Part shown: positions 1 through 8,913 of the stretch, in pieces
Numbering within the stretch: position 1 is the first letter of the stretch
Layout of the letters: each line of letters starts with the position of its first letter
Assembly (NCBI RefSeq): GCF_018324685.1
Contig: NZ_AP023354.1
Coordinates: forward strand, 4,464,001 to 4,528,000
Direction of reading: 5' to 3'
DNA length: 64,000 bases
Source of the DNA: Actinocatenispora sera
Lineage (GTDB): Bacteria; Actinomycetota; Actinomycetes; Mycobacteriales; Micromonosporaceae
Program-made: the position numbers and the translations under genes
The notes under the pieces: generated by a model
What the model saw: only the letters and a program-made list of their open reading frames with translations
Told to the model about the DNA's origin: nothing
Database searches by the model: none

Positions 1-137
1 GCGACGCCCGCCACCACGGTCCGGCGGCGCCGTCGCCGACGCGCCGTTCGCAGCGCGGCCGGGCCCAGGTCCACCGACCTGGCCTGATCGGCCACCGCCT
101 GCAACGTGTCCCGCAGCGCCTCGTCCATGCGTGTCAC
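1..137 (-). CDS. Partial protein following the sigma factor, N-terminus only
   Basis: Only the first 40-odd residues are inside the window; the rest lies beyond base 1. Two starts are possible: a GTG at 137 that overlaps the stop of the upstream sigma factor (GTGA), or an ATG at 128 in the same frame. The visible part reads MDEALRDTLQAVADQARSV, then an arginine-rich stretch followed by a hydrophobic turn (TVVAGV), which suggests a short cytoplasmic head before a membrane segment. Genes coupled to SigE-family sigma factors in actinomycetes often encode such membrane proteins of unknown or anti-sigma-like role. Function is inferred from position only. Confidence 0.6.
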   Translation of the reverse strand, partial: MTRMDEALRDTLQAVADQARSVDLGPAALRTARRRRRRRTVVAGV

Positions 138-649
138 GGCCCGACCCCCTCGGCGTCCAACAACTCCCGCAGCTCGGGGGCGACCACCCGCAGCCGGGCG
201 AGCGCGCGGGAGGTCTGGCTCGCCACGGTGCCGGGGCGGCAGCCGAGGATCTCGGCCACCTCCCGTTCGCTCCGGTCCTCCAGGTAGCGCAGCACGAGCA
301 CCGCCCGCTGCCGATGGCCGAGCCGGGACAGCCCGCCGTACAGCACCAGCCGCATCGTGCTCGCGGTCGTGCTGTCCGGCGCCAGCCGGTCCGGCAGCGC
401 TCCGGTCGGCGTTTCGTGCGTCGAGCGTCGCCGCCACCAGGAGGCGAACTCGTGGTAGAGCACCTTGCGCGCGTACGGCTCGGGATCGGTACGGATGCGT
501 CGCCAGCTCGCGGCGGTCTTCGCCAGCGCGGCCTGGACCAGGTCCTCGGCGCTCTGCTGCTGGCCGCTCAGCGCATACGCGGAGCGAAGGAGCGCGACGG
601 TCCGGGTCCGCGCGAACTCCAGGAACTCCCGCTCTGCCACCGAGTCCAT
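134..649 (-). CDS. SigE-family ECF RNA polymerase sigma factor
   Basis: Alternative sigma factor of about 171 residues that would direct RNA polymerase to a small regulon. The protein has a region 2 (SAYALSGQQQSAEDLVQAAL, then WRRI, DPEPYARKVL) and a region 4 helix-turn-helix (RQRAVLVLRYLEDRSEREVAEILGC, continuing into GTVASQTSRALARLR), the layout of the actinobacterial SigE family. The frame runs on to 679, but the ATG at 649 has GAGGGGG upstream at suitable spacing and starts where the family starts, so I prefer it. The next gene begins with an overlapping GTGA, so the two are translationally coupled. No sequence signal for its trigger is visible. Confidence 0.85.
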   Translation of the reverse strand: MDSVAEREFLEFARTRTVALLRSAYALSGQQQSAEDLVQAALAKTAASWRRIRTDPEPYARKVLYHEFASWWRRRSTHETPTGALPDRLAPDSTTASTMRLVLYGGLSRLGHRQRAVLVLRYLEDRSEREVAEILGCRPGTVASQTSRALARLRVVAPELRELLDAEGVGP

Positions 650-839
650 CGACACCCCCTCACGGGAATGACGCGCCACGCCCTCCGATACCTTGCACCT
701 GCCCCGCCGCTTTCTGCGTCAGGGGGGCCGCTGCTCGCCATCCGGTGGGGCACCCGCGCGGGCGCATCGAGCCCCGGTACGAGGATGCGCCCGGTGCCGT
801 GGGGTCTCGCGTGTCCGGGCCGGGACGGCCGGACACGAC

Positions 840-875
840 GGTGGCCCGCACCCGGGTCAGCGGGTACGGGCCACC
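840..875 (-). terminator. Hairpin after the small lipoprotein gene
   Basis: Perfect 9-bp inverted repeat GGTGGCCCG / CGGGCCACC with an 18-nt loop, starting 4 bases beyond the lipoprotein stop. There is no T-run, as is usual for actinomycete terminators. Confidence 0.5.
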
Positions 876-879
876 GGGG

Positions 880-1185
880 TCACTTGACCTTGTCGGCGCA
901 CTTCTGGCCGGCGGCCTCGGCGTCCTTGCTGTCCATGCCGCCCACGTAGTCGATTCGGATCTTGCCGTCCACGTACTTCTGCAGGTCGTCCTTGTCGCCG
1001 TACTTGAGCATCGCGTCGGCGAAGCAGTCGGTGACCGAGCTGGGCAGGCCCTTGAAGTCCGACTCGGTCTTCAGCTTGGCGGTCAGGTCCGACTTGTCGA
1101 CACCGCCGCAGGCGGTCAGGCCGAACGCGAGGCCGACACCGACGGCGGTGAGTACGACGGAACGGACGAGAGTGGAGCGCATCAT
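880..1185 (-). CDS. Small secreted lipoprotein, unknown function
   Basis: A 101-residue protein with a short n-region, a hydrophobic core and a lipobox (LTAC, cysteine near residue 26), so it is probably lipid-anchored outside the membrane. The mature part is charged and contains two further cysteines (DCFADAM and QKCADKVK) that could form a disulfide. Two adjacent ATGs (1185 and 1182) follow AAAGG; the second has better spacing. It lies 31 bases after the membrane-protein gene on the same strand, so the two are likely co-transcribed. I do not recognise the family; many actinomycetes have similar short Cys-containing lipoproteins. Confidence 0.7.
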   Translation of the reverse strand: MMRSTLVRSVVLTAVGVGLAFGLTACGGVDKSDLTAKLKTESDFKGLPSSVTDCFADAMLKYGDKDDLQKYVDGKIRIDYVGGMDSKDAEAAGQKCADKVK

Positions 1186-1216
1186 GGTGCCTTTCGAGGG
1201 ATTCGGTTCGGGGGAG

Positions 1217-1759
1217 TCAGGCGGTACGGGTGGCCCTGCGCGCGGCCTTGCGGGCCTTCGCGTAGCGGCCGACTGCGGGAAGGAACAGCAGCGTCGGGAT
1301 CGCGAGCGACAGGATTACCAGCAGCACCGTGGTGACGGTGAAGCCGGCCGGTCCGGTGCCGAGGGTGGTCAGCCGGGTCGTGTCGCTGAGCAGCAGTACC
1401 AGGGTGACGAGCACCCGGGCCCAGGTGGCGCCGTTGCGGGCGAAGGCCGCGAACAGCAGCGCGAAACCGATCGCGACCAGGTCCAGGACGGCCCGGTTGA
1501 CCAGCAGCCCGTACGCGGTGTCGACGGCGTCGGCGTGGTCGAACGCGCCGGCCGCGTGTTCGCTGAGATAGGAGCTGCCGGCACTTTCGACGAAGTCGCG
1601 ACCGGTCGCGAAGACGACGACCGCACCGACGACGGCGACGAGCGCGGCGGCCAGCATCGCGTACCACGCGACGCGCAGTACGGTGGGTCGTGCGACCGGC
1701 GGCCCGGCGGGCACGACGCCACCGATGGGCGCGGTGTAGGCCGGCTGTTGTGTTGCCAT
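1217..1759 (-). CDS. Four-helix membrane protein, unknown function
   Basis: 180 residues with a Pro/Ala-rich N-terminal tail (QQPAYTAPIGGVVPAG) and about four membrane segments, including AWYAMLAAALVAVVGAVVVF, LLVNRAVLDLVAIGFALLFA and FTVTTVLLVILSLAIPTLLF, ending in a basic tail (AKARKAARRATRTA). The start at 1759 is the only ATG before the N-terminal tail. It precedes the small lipoprotein gene by 31 bases on the same strand. Proteins of this layout are common in actinomycetes and have no assigned role. Confidence 0.7.
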   Translation of the reverse strand: MATQQPAYTAPIGGVVPAGPPVARPTVLRVAWYAMLAAALVAVVGAVVVFATGRDFVESAGSSYLSEHAAGAFDHADAVDTAYGLLVNRAVLDLVAIGFALLFAAFARNGATWARVLVTLVLLLSDTTRLTTLGTGPAGFTVTTVLLVILSLAIPTLLFLPAVGRYAKARKAARRATRTA

Positions 1760-1875
1760 GGTTGCGGTGAACTCCAGACATGATGGTCGGGAAGACGTCG
1801 TTCTCCCCGGGTGCGCAGAGTGTCGACGGGCCCGCCACACCGGCGCCACATCGCCGCCACACGCGCCGGCGCGCG

Positions 1876-4800
1876 TCAGTCGGTGGTGTTCCCGGCGGCC
1901 AGGCGCAGCAGCAGGCGGGTGGACAGGGTGCGCGGCGCGCCGGTCCCGTCGTACCCGTCGAGACCGGCCGCCTCGGCCCGGGCCCGCTCGGCGTCGGCGG
2001 CCCGGTCCAGCGCGTCGTAGGCCGCGGCGAGCACCCGCAGCCCCTGGGCGACCCGCCGCGGCTGGGACAGCTCCCGGAACGTGCGCACGCACCGTTCCAG
2101 CACCGGTACCGACTCGTCCGGCCGGCCGTCGGCGATCCAGCTCGTCGCGACGACCACGGTGCCGAACGCGGCGATCTCCGCGTCGCCGTACGCGAGGGCG
2201 TCGGCGCGCGCCGACGCGAACCGGCGTACCGCCTCGTCGTGGTGGCCGAGGGCGAGGTCGGCCAGGCCGATCTGGCACTGCGCCTGCAGCCCGCCGACCC
2301 GGTCGTCGAGCCGGCGCAGCGCGGCCAGGCACTCCAGCCCGGCCTCCCGGGCCTGCGCGTACCGGCCGGCGCCCATCGACCAGACGCCGTATCCGTTGAG
2401 TACCAATGCCTGCAGTGCCGGGTCGGCCAGCTCGCGGGCGCCGGCGACGGCCTGCTCCAGTACCGCGAACGCCTCGTCGGAGCGGCCGGCCCGGTTGAGT
2501 GCCAATGCCAGCTCGCGCTGCGCCGCGGTCGCCGCGGCACGGTCGCCGAGCTCGGCGAACAGTTCGACCGCCCGCCGGGCGTACCCGAGGCTGTCGTCGG
2601 CGTCGGTCGCGGTGCTGCGCAGCAGGTGGCCGCGGGTGGCTAGGCAGCAGGCGAACAGGTGCGTCAGGCCGAGGCGTTCGGCCTCGTGCTCGCAGCGGGT
2701 CACCGCCCGCAGCGCGGCGTCGTGCTCGCCGCGCCGGGTCAGCACCCGGCCGAGCAGGTACTCGGTGCGCAGCCGGGCGGGTTCGTCGCCGGTGGCGCCC
2801 GCCGCGTCGCGGATCGCGGTGTGCAGCCGGATCAGGTCCTCGGTGCGGCCGTCCAGCCACAGTTGCGGATGCAGGTGCCCGGCGAACCACGCCGCCTGTC
2901 CGGTACGCCCCTGGCCGGCGACGTGGATCGCGGCGGCGATCAGGTTCGCCCGTTCGGCGTCGAGGAACGCCCGCGGGTCGCGCCGGATCCGGTGCACCAG
3001 CGGCCCGGTCGCGGTGGGTGCCGGCGGATCGTCCGGCAGCCGCGGCACCGGTTCCTGCCGCGGTACGCCCTCGTCGGCCAGTACGGTCAGCGTCGCGGCG
3101 CGGTGGAACAGCCGGCGTATCGCGGCGCGCCGCGCCTCGACCGGATCCTCGGTCCGGGCCCGCTCCCGACCGTAGGTGCGCAGCAGGTCGTGCAGCCGGT
3201 AGCGGGGCTGCCCCGCCCGGTCTCGTCCGACGGGGTCGAGCAGGTTCGCCGCGAGCAGGGCGCCGACGACCCGGTCGGTGTCCGCCTCGCTCGCCTCGCC
3301 GTGCTCGGCGGTCGGATCCGCGCCGCCCAGCAGCGCGGCGATCGACCAGTCCGCGACCGTCACCGGATCCAGCAGCGCCAGCAGGCGCAGTCCCCGCCGT
3401 ACCGGGGCGGCGAGGCCGGCGTAGCTGAGCGAGAGGCTGGCCCGTACCTCGACGTCGTCGACGGCCAGCTCGTCCAGCCGGCGCTGCTCGTCGTCGAGCC
3501 GGTCGGCCAGCGTCTCCACCGCCCAGTCCGGTCGGTCGGCGAGCCGGGCGCCGGCCACCCGCAGCGCCAGCGGGAGCCGGCCGCAGGCGGCCAGGATCCG
3601 GTCGGTCGCCTCGGGTTCCGCCGCAAGCCGGTCGGCGCCGACCGCCGCCGCCAGCATCGCCCGCGCCTCGGCGGCTCCGAGCGGGCCGAGCCGTACCGGG
3701 TGGGCGTGCCCGGACAGCCCGGGCAGCTGGCGCCGGCCGGTCACCAGCACGGCGCTGCCCGGGGTGCCCGGCAGCAGTGGCCGCACCTGGGCGGCGTCGG
3801 TGGCGTCGTCGAGCACGACCAGCACCCGCCGGCCGGCGAGCAACGACCGGTACGCGGCGGCGCGTTCGGCCAGGCCGTCCGGCAGGCTCGGCCCGGCCAC
3901 GCCGAGCGCGCGCAACAGCTCGGCGAGGATGTCGGCCGGATCACGCGGTCGCCCGGAACCGCCGGCCAGGTGCGTGAACAGCTGCCCGTCGGGATAGTGC
4001 GCCCGCACCGAGTGCGCCGCCCGTACCGCAAGGGCGGTCTTTCCGCCGCCCGGCGTGCCGGTGACGACCGCGACCGGCACCGTGTCGGTGGCGGCGGACA
4101 GCAGCGCGGTCAGCGCGGCGAGCTCGTCTCGCCGGCCGGTGAAGTCCGGTACCTGCGCGGGCAGCTGGCAGACCGACGCCGGTGTCAGGGTCGGCCGCGG
4201 CGCGGGCGCGGCGACGATCTCGCCGCGCAGGATGCGGGTGTGCAGCTCGCGCAGCTGCGGGCCGGGCTCGGTGCCGAGCGCGTCGGCCAGCTCGTCTCGC
4301 GCCCGCGCGTACGCCTCGAGCGCCTCGGCGGTGCGCCCGGACGCGGCGAGGGCACGCAGCAGCTGGCCGCGCAGGCGTTCCCGGAGCGGGTGCTTGCCGA
4401 CCAGGGCCTGCAGCTCGCCGACCAGGTCGGCATGCCGGCCGCCGGCCAGCTCCGCCTCCATGCAGTCCTCGACGACGGCGAGCCGGTCGTCCTCCAGCGC
4501 GTCGGCGTCCGGTTCCAACAGCGGCACGTCCACGTCGACCAGCGGCCGGTCCCGCCACAGGCCGAGCGCGGCGCGCAGTCCAGCCGCCGCGGCGGCCGCG
4601 TCGCCGGCGGCCAGTGCCGCTCGGCCGGCCTCGACCCGGGCCGCGTACACCGACAGGTCGAGCTCGTCGTCGGGCACCGTCAACCGGTACGCGCCGTACG
4701 CGTGGGTCAGCGACACCGCCGGTAGGAGCCGGCGCAGCCGGGACACGTACGTCTGGAGGTTGGAGGCGGCCGAGTCCGGCGGCGCGCCGTGCCACACCGC

Positions 4801-4944
4801 CTCGGTCAACACCGACACCGGCACCGGCCGGTTCGCGTGCCACAGCAGGACGGCGAGCACCGCGCGGCAGCGCTCGCCGGGCACCGGCACGGCGGTACCG
4901 TCGGCGGCCCGCACCGACAGCGGCCCCAGCACGGCGAACCTCAT
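1876..4944 (-). CDS. AfsR/SARP-type transcriptional activator with NB-ARC and TPR domains
   Basis: A 1022-residue regulator of the AfsR/DnrI/RedD (SARP) class. The order is an OmpR-like winged helix (about 1-90, FAVLGPLSVRAADG and VSVLTEAVWHGAPPDSAASN), a bacterial transcriptional activation domain (about 95-245, ending at LHTRILRGE), an NB-ARC STAND ATPase with Walker A GTPGGGKTAL near residue 297 and a GRRVLVVLDD Walker B, then TPR repeats to the C-terminus. Such proteins usually activate specialised-metabolism or morphology genes after ligand- or ATP-driven assembly. A GTG at 4950 is also in frame, but GGGGCG is better spaced for the ATG at 4944. No biosynthetic cluster is next to it; its target is unknown. 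Confidence 0.88.
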   Translation of the reverse strand: MRFAVLGPLSVRAADGTAVPVPGERCRAVLAVLLWHANRPVPVSVLTEAVWHGAPPDSAASNLQTYVSRLRRLLPAVSLTHAYGAYRLTVPDDELDLSVYAARVEAGRAALAAGDAAAAAAGLRAALGLWRDRPLVDVDVPLLEPDADALEDDRLAVVEDCMEAELAGGRHADLVGELQALVGKHPLRERLRGQLLRALAASGRTAEALEAYARARDELADALGTEPGPQLRELHTRILRGEIVAAPAPRPTLTPASVCQLPAQVPDFTGRRDELAALTALLSAATDTVPVAVVTGTPGGGKTALAVRAAHSVRAHYPDGQLFTHLAGGSGRPRDPADILAELLRALGVAGPSLPDGLAERAAAYRSLLAGRRVLVVLDDATDAAQVRPLLPGTPGSAVLVTGRRQLPGLSGHAHPVRLGPLGAAEARAMLAAAVGADRLAAEPEATDRILAACGRLPLALRVAGARLADRPDWAVETLADRLDDEQRRLDELAVDDVEVRASLSLSYAGLAAPVRRGLRLLALLDPVTVADWSIAALLGGADPTAEHGEASEADTDRVVGALLAANLLDPVGRDRAGQPRYRLHDLLRTYGRERARTEDPVEARRAAIRRLFHRAATLTVLADEGVPRQEPVPRLPDDPPAPTATGPLVHRIRRDPRAFLDAERANLIAAAIHVAGQGRTGQAAWFAGHLHPQLWLDGRTEDLIRLHTAIRDAAGATGDEPARLRTEYLLGRVLTRRGEHDAALRAVTRCEHEAERLGLTHLFACCLATRGHLLRSTATDADDSLGYARRAVELFAELGDRAAATAAQRELALALNRAGRSDEAFAVLEQAVAGARELADPALQALVLNGYGVWSMGAGRYAQAREAGLECLAALRRLDDRVGGLQAQCQIGLADLALGHHDEAVRRFASARADALAYGDAEIAAFGTVVVATSWIADGRPDESVPVLERCVRTFRELSQPRRVAQGLRVLAAAYDALDRAADAERARAEAAGLDGYDGTGAPRTLSTRLLLRLAAGNTTD

Positions 4945-5080
4945 AGCCACCGCCCCGATCGACCGCGCGTCGCGACCCGCGCCGCCTGCCCAGGCGAATG
5001 ATCATAGGCGGTGGTCGAGCTTGCGCCGCCGCCGGTACGCGCACCGTCCACGGTGGACGCCCGGGGCGACACCCACCCCG

Positions 5081-7471
5081 TCAGCTCTCGTCGAGGAAGC
5101 GGAGGTTGTCGAGGAACAGCGGCACCGGATCGAAGGACTGGAAGCCGTACAGTTCCAGCCGGCCGACGGCGGTGCGGTCGATGGTGACCCGGTGCAGGTC
5201 GATCCGGATCTCGTTGGCGCCGGGGGCGAACCAGACCGGATGCTTGTCGTCGGCGCTGCCGTCGGCGCCGTGGAACTTCGCGTACAGCACCGGCGGCACC
5301 CCGTCGTTCGGGTTGTACGCGTCGAACGCCAGGTAGTGGTGGGCCGACCAGTCTGCGCCGCCGAGATGCTTCGCCGCGTCGAACGAGATGCCCGGCCAGG
5401 CGACGTTCGCCGGGTAAGTGGCGGCGAGGCTGCACGACCCGCTGGTGGCGTGCTGGTCGGAGCGGGTGACCGTGACGTGGTTGAGCGTCATCCGGGTCAG
5501 GTCGGCGTCGGTCTCGAAGTCGTTGACCGGCACCGTCCGCAGTGCCGGCTCGGGCGCCGCGACGAGCACCTGGCGGTGCTGGTGCGAGCGGCGCGCACCG
5601 TCGGTGAGCTCGATGTCGAGCTGGTGCACCCCCGCGGGCAGCGGCAGCGCGGCCCGCCACACCGCGGCGTCCCCGGCGGCGCGGTGCCGGACCGCGTGCC
5701 GGCCGTTCACCCGCACCCGGGTGGTCGCCGCCGCGTACACGTCGACCAGCACGCCGTGTTCGACCGCCGACGGCACCGTCACCAGCGCCGGTACGCCCCG
5801 GGCCAGGTCGACGATCTGCCCGGCGACCTCGTCCCGGGCGGCGGCGAGCCGGGCCGGATCCTCGGTGTAGTCGTTGAGCGCCGTGTAGAGCCGGTCGAAC
5901 ACCGGCCGGGTCACCGCGCGGTGGTCCAGCGCGTCGCCGAGGCCGAGCCGGTCGGTGACCGCGGCGATCCGGCTCTCCCACAGCACCAGGTACTCCAGGT
6001 CCTCCAGCCCGTCGCGCAGCGCCTCGGCCCGCAGCGTACCGACGGGCCCGTCGATGCCGACCTGCTTGCCCGGGTAGAGCAGGAACCCGTCCCCGTTGGT
6101 CTTCGGGTACCCGGTGGGGTCGGCCCAGGTGTCGCGCGGGACGTAGGCCGTGCCGTTCCATTTCTCGAAGATCGTCGTCGACCAGTAGAGCAGCCCCTCG
6201 ATGCCGAGGTCGTGCTGCAGCCAGCCGATCAGCCGGGTACCGAGCAGGCTGTCGTCGATGAACACGCTCGGCAGCGGCCAGCTCGTGCCCACCAGCGGGT
6301 ACCACCAGGCGTGCTTGCCGGCGGAGCGCACCCAGTCGGTCATCGGCTGCCCGTAGTGGCCGAACGGCACGCACCAGGTGGCCACGTCGTCGGCGAGCGC
6401 GGCGACCGGGGTGGTCGTCACCACGTGCGGCACCTCCGGCGCGATCTGCTCGACCTGCCGGCACAGCTCGCGCACCCGGTCGTAGTCGGCCGGCTTCGGC
6501 TCGTCGATCAGCCCACCCAGGTAGAAGAAACCCTTGTGCAGCAACCCCTTCGCGCGCAGGATGCCGACCAGCTGCGCGGTCCTGCCGAGGATGTCGCCGC
6601 CGTAGTACGGGATCCGGAAGCAGCGGACCCGCTCGTCGGTCAGGTACGGCTCGGCCCGCTCCGCCCACTCGGCCGGCGCCAGGTCGGTGCCGATCGGCAG
6701 GTCGTCGGGGAACAGCCGCTGCTCGACCTGGAACCAGTAGTACCGGTCCATCAGCGCCGCGTACTCCTCGGTGCCGGCGGTGACGCCGTGCGCCCAGGCG
6801 ACCTGGTCGTACCAGATGGTGAACGCGGTCGGCGCCGACGTGGTGACCGGCAGGTCGAAGTCGCGGACCGTCAGGTGCACCGGGATTCGCAGCGTGGTCC
6901 CGGCTGCGGTGATGCTCAGCGCGCCCGTGTACGGCCCGGCGGCCTGCCCGGCGGGCACCCGCACCCGCAGCCACAGGCCCTGGTTCTGCCCGGCGGTGAC
7001 CGGCACGGTGCCGCCGGATCGCAGCGGTACCAGTGCATCCGGGTACCAGCCGGCCGGGTAGCGGGTGTTCTCCGGCGCGGTCACCTGGATGTAGTGCTGC
7101 CGGAACAGTTCCACCGCGTCGGCCGGCAGCGCGCCGTGCGGCCCGCGCAACCCGCTGACCGACACGGTGGCCTCCAGCGGGTCGCCGGCGGCGCGCAGCA
7201 GCAGCTGGGCACTCTCGTACTCGTTGCCGGCGGCGCTGAGCTCGATCGTCCCGGGCGCGCCGGTGGGGGACTCGTCGCGCAGCACCTTGCTGGTGTTCGC
7301 CGGCAGCCAGTACCGCAGCCCACCGGCGGTTCGTGGCCGGCCCGGCGCGGCGGACGCCGGTGCGCCGGGAAGCAGTGTCGCGCCGGCACCGAGGGCCAGC
7401 CCGGCGCCGAGCGCCGCGCCCAGCGAGAGGACCTCGCGCCGGCTCGCGCCGGCCGAATCCGTTGTGGTCAC
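5081..7471 (-). CDS. Tat-exported DUF4091 (glycoside-hydrolase-like) protein
   Basis: 796 residues. The N-terminus has a twin-arginine signal (ASRREVLSLGAALGAGLALG, then an Ala-rich region and a likely cleavage at ASA-A), so the protein is folded before export. The central part is the DUF4091 domain, which resembles (beta/alpha)8 glycoside hydrolases (TAFTIWYDQVAW, EWAERAEPYLTDERV, GGLIDEPKPADYDRVRELC, WTRTIFEKW-like region). The C-terminal part, from about 620 on, looks like beta-sandwich domains (NDFETDADLTRMTLNHVTVT). The GTG at 7471 is chosen because GAGGAAGG lies 10 bases upstream. A ROK repressor gene lies directly upstream on the same strand, which suggests sugar-controlled expression. 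The substrate is unknown. Confidence 0.8.
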   Translation of the reverse strand: MTTTDSAGASRREVLSLGAALGAGLALGAGATLLPGAPASAAPGRPRTAGGLRYWLPANTSKVLRDESPTGAPGTIELSAAGNEYESAQLLLRAAGDPLEATVSVSGLRGPHGALPADAVELFRQHYIQVTAPENTRYPAGWYPDALVPLRSGGTVPVTAGQNQGLWLRVRVPAGQAAGPYTGALSITAAGTTLRIPVHLTVRDFDLPVTTSAPTAFTIWYDQVAWAHGVTAGTEEYAALMDRYYWFQVEQRLFPDDLPIGTDLAPAEWAERAEPYLTDERVRCFRIPYYGGDILGRTAQLVGILRAKGLLHKGFFYLGGLIDEPKPADYDRVRELCRQVEQIAPEVPHVVTTTPVAALADDVATWCVPFGHYGQPMTDWVRSAGKHAWWYPLVGTSWPLPSVFIDDSLLGTRLIGWLQHDLGIEGLLYWSTTIFEKWNGTAYVPRDTWADPTGYPKTNGDGFLLYPGKQVGIDGPVGTLRAEALRDGLEDLEYLVLWESRIAAVTDRLGLGDALDHRAVTRPVFDRLYTALNDYTEDPARLAAARDEVAGQIVDLARGVPALVTVPSAVEHGVLVDVYAAATTRVRVNGRHAVRHRAAGDAAVWRAALPLPAGVHQLDIELTDGARRSHQHRQVLVAAPEPALRTVPVNDFETDADLTRMTLNHVTVTRSDQHATSGSCSLAATYPANVAWPGISFDAAKHLGGADWSAHHYLAFDAYNPNDGVPPVLYAKFHGADGSADDKHPVWFAPGANEIRIDLHRVTIDRTAVGRLELYGFQSFDPVPLFLDNLRFLDES

Positions 7472-7567
7472 CGCAGGTCCACCTTCCTCGCCGGATGGCG
7501 GGCGCCGGATCGACCCGGGCACCGCCGAGTCCGCGGCGATGGCCGGTCACCGCTATTTCGCTAGTGT

Positions 7568-7587
7568 CCACCATTAAAGGAAGGTGG
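7568..7587. promoter_or_regulatory. Inverted repeat between the ROK gene and the DUF4091 gene, possible operator
   Basis: CCACC ... GGTGG arms flank an A-rich core (ATTAAAGGAA) in an otherwise GC-rich gap. It sits just after the ROK stop and before the hydrolase gene. AAAGGAA-type half sites are seen near actinomycete ROK-regulated sugar genes, so an operator is possible; a weak terminator is the alternative. Confidence 0.3.
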
Positions 7588-7598
7588 TGAGCCGCCTG

Positions 7599-8762
7599 TC
7601 AAGAAGCGGCCGGTGCGGCCAGCGGACGGTCGGTGCCGGCCAGGTGCGACTCCAGCCGGTCCTGCGCGAGACACACCCCACCCAGCGCCACCGCGTCGGC
7701 GCCGAGCGTGGACACCCGTACTTCCGGCGGGCGCAGGCACAGCAGCGCGAGCTCCTCGACCAGCGGCGGCAGCAGCACATCACCGCGGCGCGACAGCGAT
7801 CCGGCCAGTACCAGCGCGACCGGGTCCACGATCGCCACCGCCGCGGCGGCCGCGCCCGCCATCGTTCGCACGTAGCGGCGCACCGCGCGCGTCGCGGCGG
7901 GGTCGCCGGCACCGGCCGCCGCCAGTACCGCGTCGATCCGGTTGCCGGCCAGCACGCCGGTCGGCGGCAGCGGGCACTGCCGCAGGAACTCCACCGCCGA
8001 CTCCCACTTCAGCGTCGGCAGCAGCGACAGGTCGCCGGCCACCCCGCCGGCGCCGCGGTGCAGCCGGCCGTCGATGACCAGGCCGATACCGGTGCGCCGG
8101 CCCGCCTGCAGCAGCACCATGTCGGGCACCCCGCGGCCCGCGCCGCGGCGCTGCTCGGCCAGCGCGGCGAGCTTGCTGTCGTTCTCCACCAGCACCGGGC
8201 CGGGCAGCGCGGCCGACAGGTGCCCGGCCAGGTCGACGCCGGACCAGTCGGGGATGGCGTTGGCGAGCACCACCCGACCGGCCCGGTCGACCCAGCCGGT
8301 GGTGCCGACCCCGGTCACCCAGACAGCGCCGGGGTTCGTGTCGGCCGCGGCGAGGCAGTCGCGGACCGCGGCGTCGAGCGCCGCCAGCCGGCGCGACCGG
8401 CTGGACCGCGGGGTCGAGGCCGTCCGCACGCTCGCGAGCACGGTGCCGTTCAGGTCGGCCACCGCCGCGCGGATGTTGTACGCGCCGATGTCGATGCCGA
8501 GCAGCCGACCGGCCTCGCCGCGGAACCGGTACCGGCGGGCCGGTCGGCCACGGCCCACCGCGACCGGTGCCTGCTCGGCCAGCCATCCGCGTTCGATCAG
8601 GCCGCGCACCACGTCCTCGACCGAGGCGCGGGACAGGCCGGTGTCGGCGGCGATCTCGGCGACCCGGCGCGCGCCCGCGGCGCGCACCGCGGTCAGCACC
8701 GCCTGCTCGTTGAACCGGCGCAACCGCGCCAGATCCGCCCCGCCGCCCTGCTGCACCGCCAT
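7599..8762 (-). CDS. ROK-family transcriptional repressor / sugar kinase-like protein
   Basis: 387 residues. It has an N-terminal MarR-like winged helix (LRRFNEQAVLTAVRAAGARR, then VAEIAADTGLSRASVEDVV) followed by an actin-like ROK fold (LLGIDIGAYNIRAAVADLNG, VLVENDSKLAALAE, GAGGVAGDLSLLP). The zinc-binding CxCGxxxC motif of ROK kinases is not present, and the usual catalytic region is altered, so it is probably a regulator and not a kinase. The ATG at 8762 follows GGGGAG closely. It is the only regulator next to the exported DUF4091 hydrolase and likely controls it in response to a sugar or sugar phosphate. Confidence 0.8.
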   Translation of the reverse strand: MAVQQGGGADLARLRRFNEQAVLTAVRAAGARRVAEIAADTGLSRASVEDVVRGLIERGWLAEQAPVAVGRGRPARRYRFRGEAGRLLGIDIGAYNIRAAVADLNGTVLASVRTASTPRSSRSRRLAALDAAVRDCLAAADTNPGAVWVTGVGTTGWVDRAGRVVLANAIPDWSGVDLAGHLSAALPGPVLVENDSKLAALAEQRRGAGRGVPDMVLLQAGRRTGIGLVIDGRLHRGAGGVAGDLSLLPTLKWESAVEFLRQCPLPPTGVLAGNRIDAVLAAAGAGDPAATRAVRRYVRTMAGAAAAAVAIVDPVALVLAGSLSRRGDVLLPPLVEELALLCLRPPEVRVSTLGADAVALGGVCLAQDRLESHLAGTDRPLAAPAAS

Positions 8763-8913
8763 GCGCTCCCCGTCGCCCGAAGCCGCTCCACCCAAATCAG
8801 CTGGAGACCATCGTATATCCGACCGCCGGTGGGGTGCGCCCGCTGCGGTCGTGTGCGGCGGTGCGAGGCTGGACCGGCCGTACCGAGAGGTGCCCGACCA
8901 CGAGGAGGAGACC

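Noticed and set aside
4055-7564. 1169-codon open frame antisense to the SARP and DUF4091 genes
   Set aside because: High-GC third-position effect; the translation is rich in Arg, Gly, Val and Pro with no domain, and the minus strand carries clear families.
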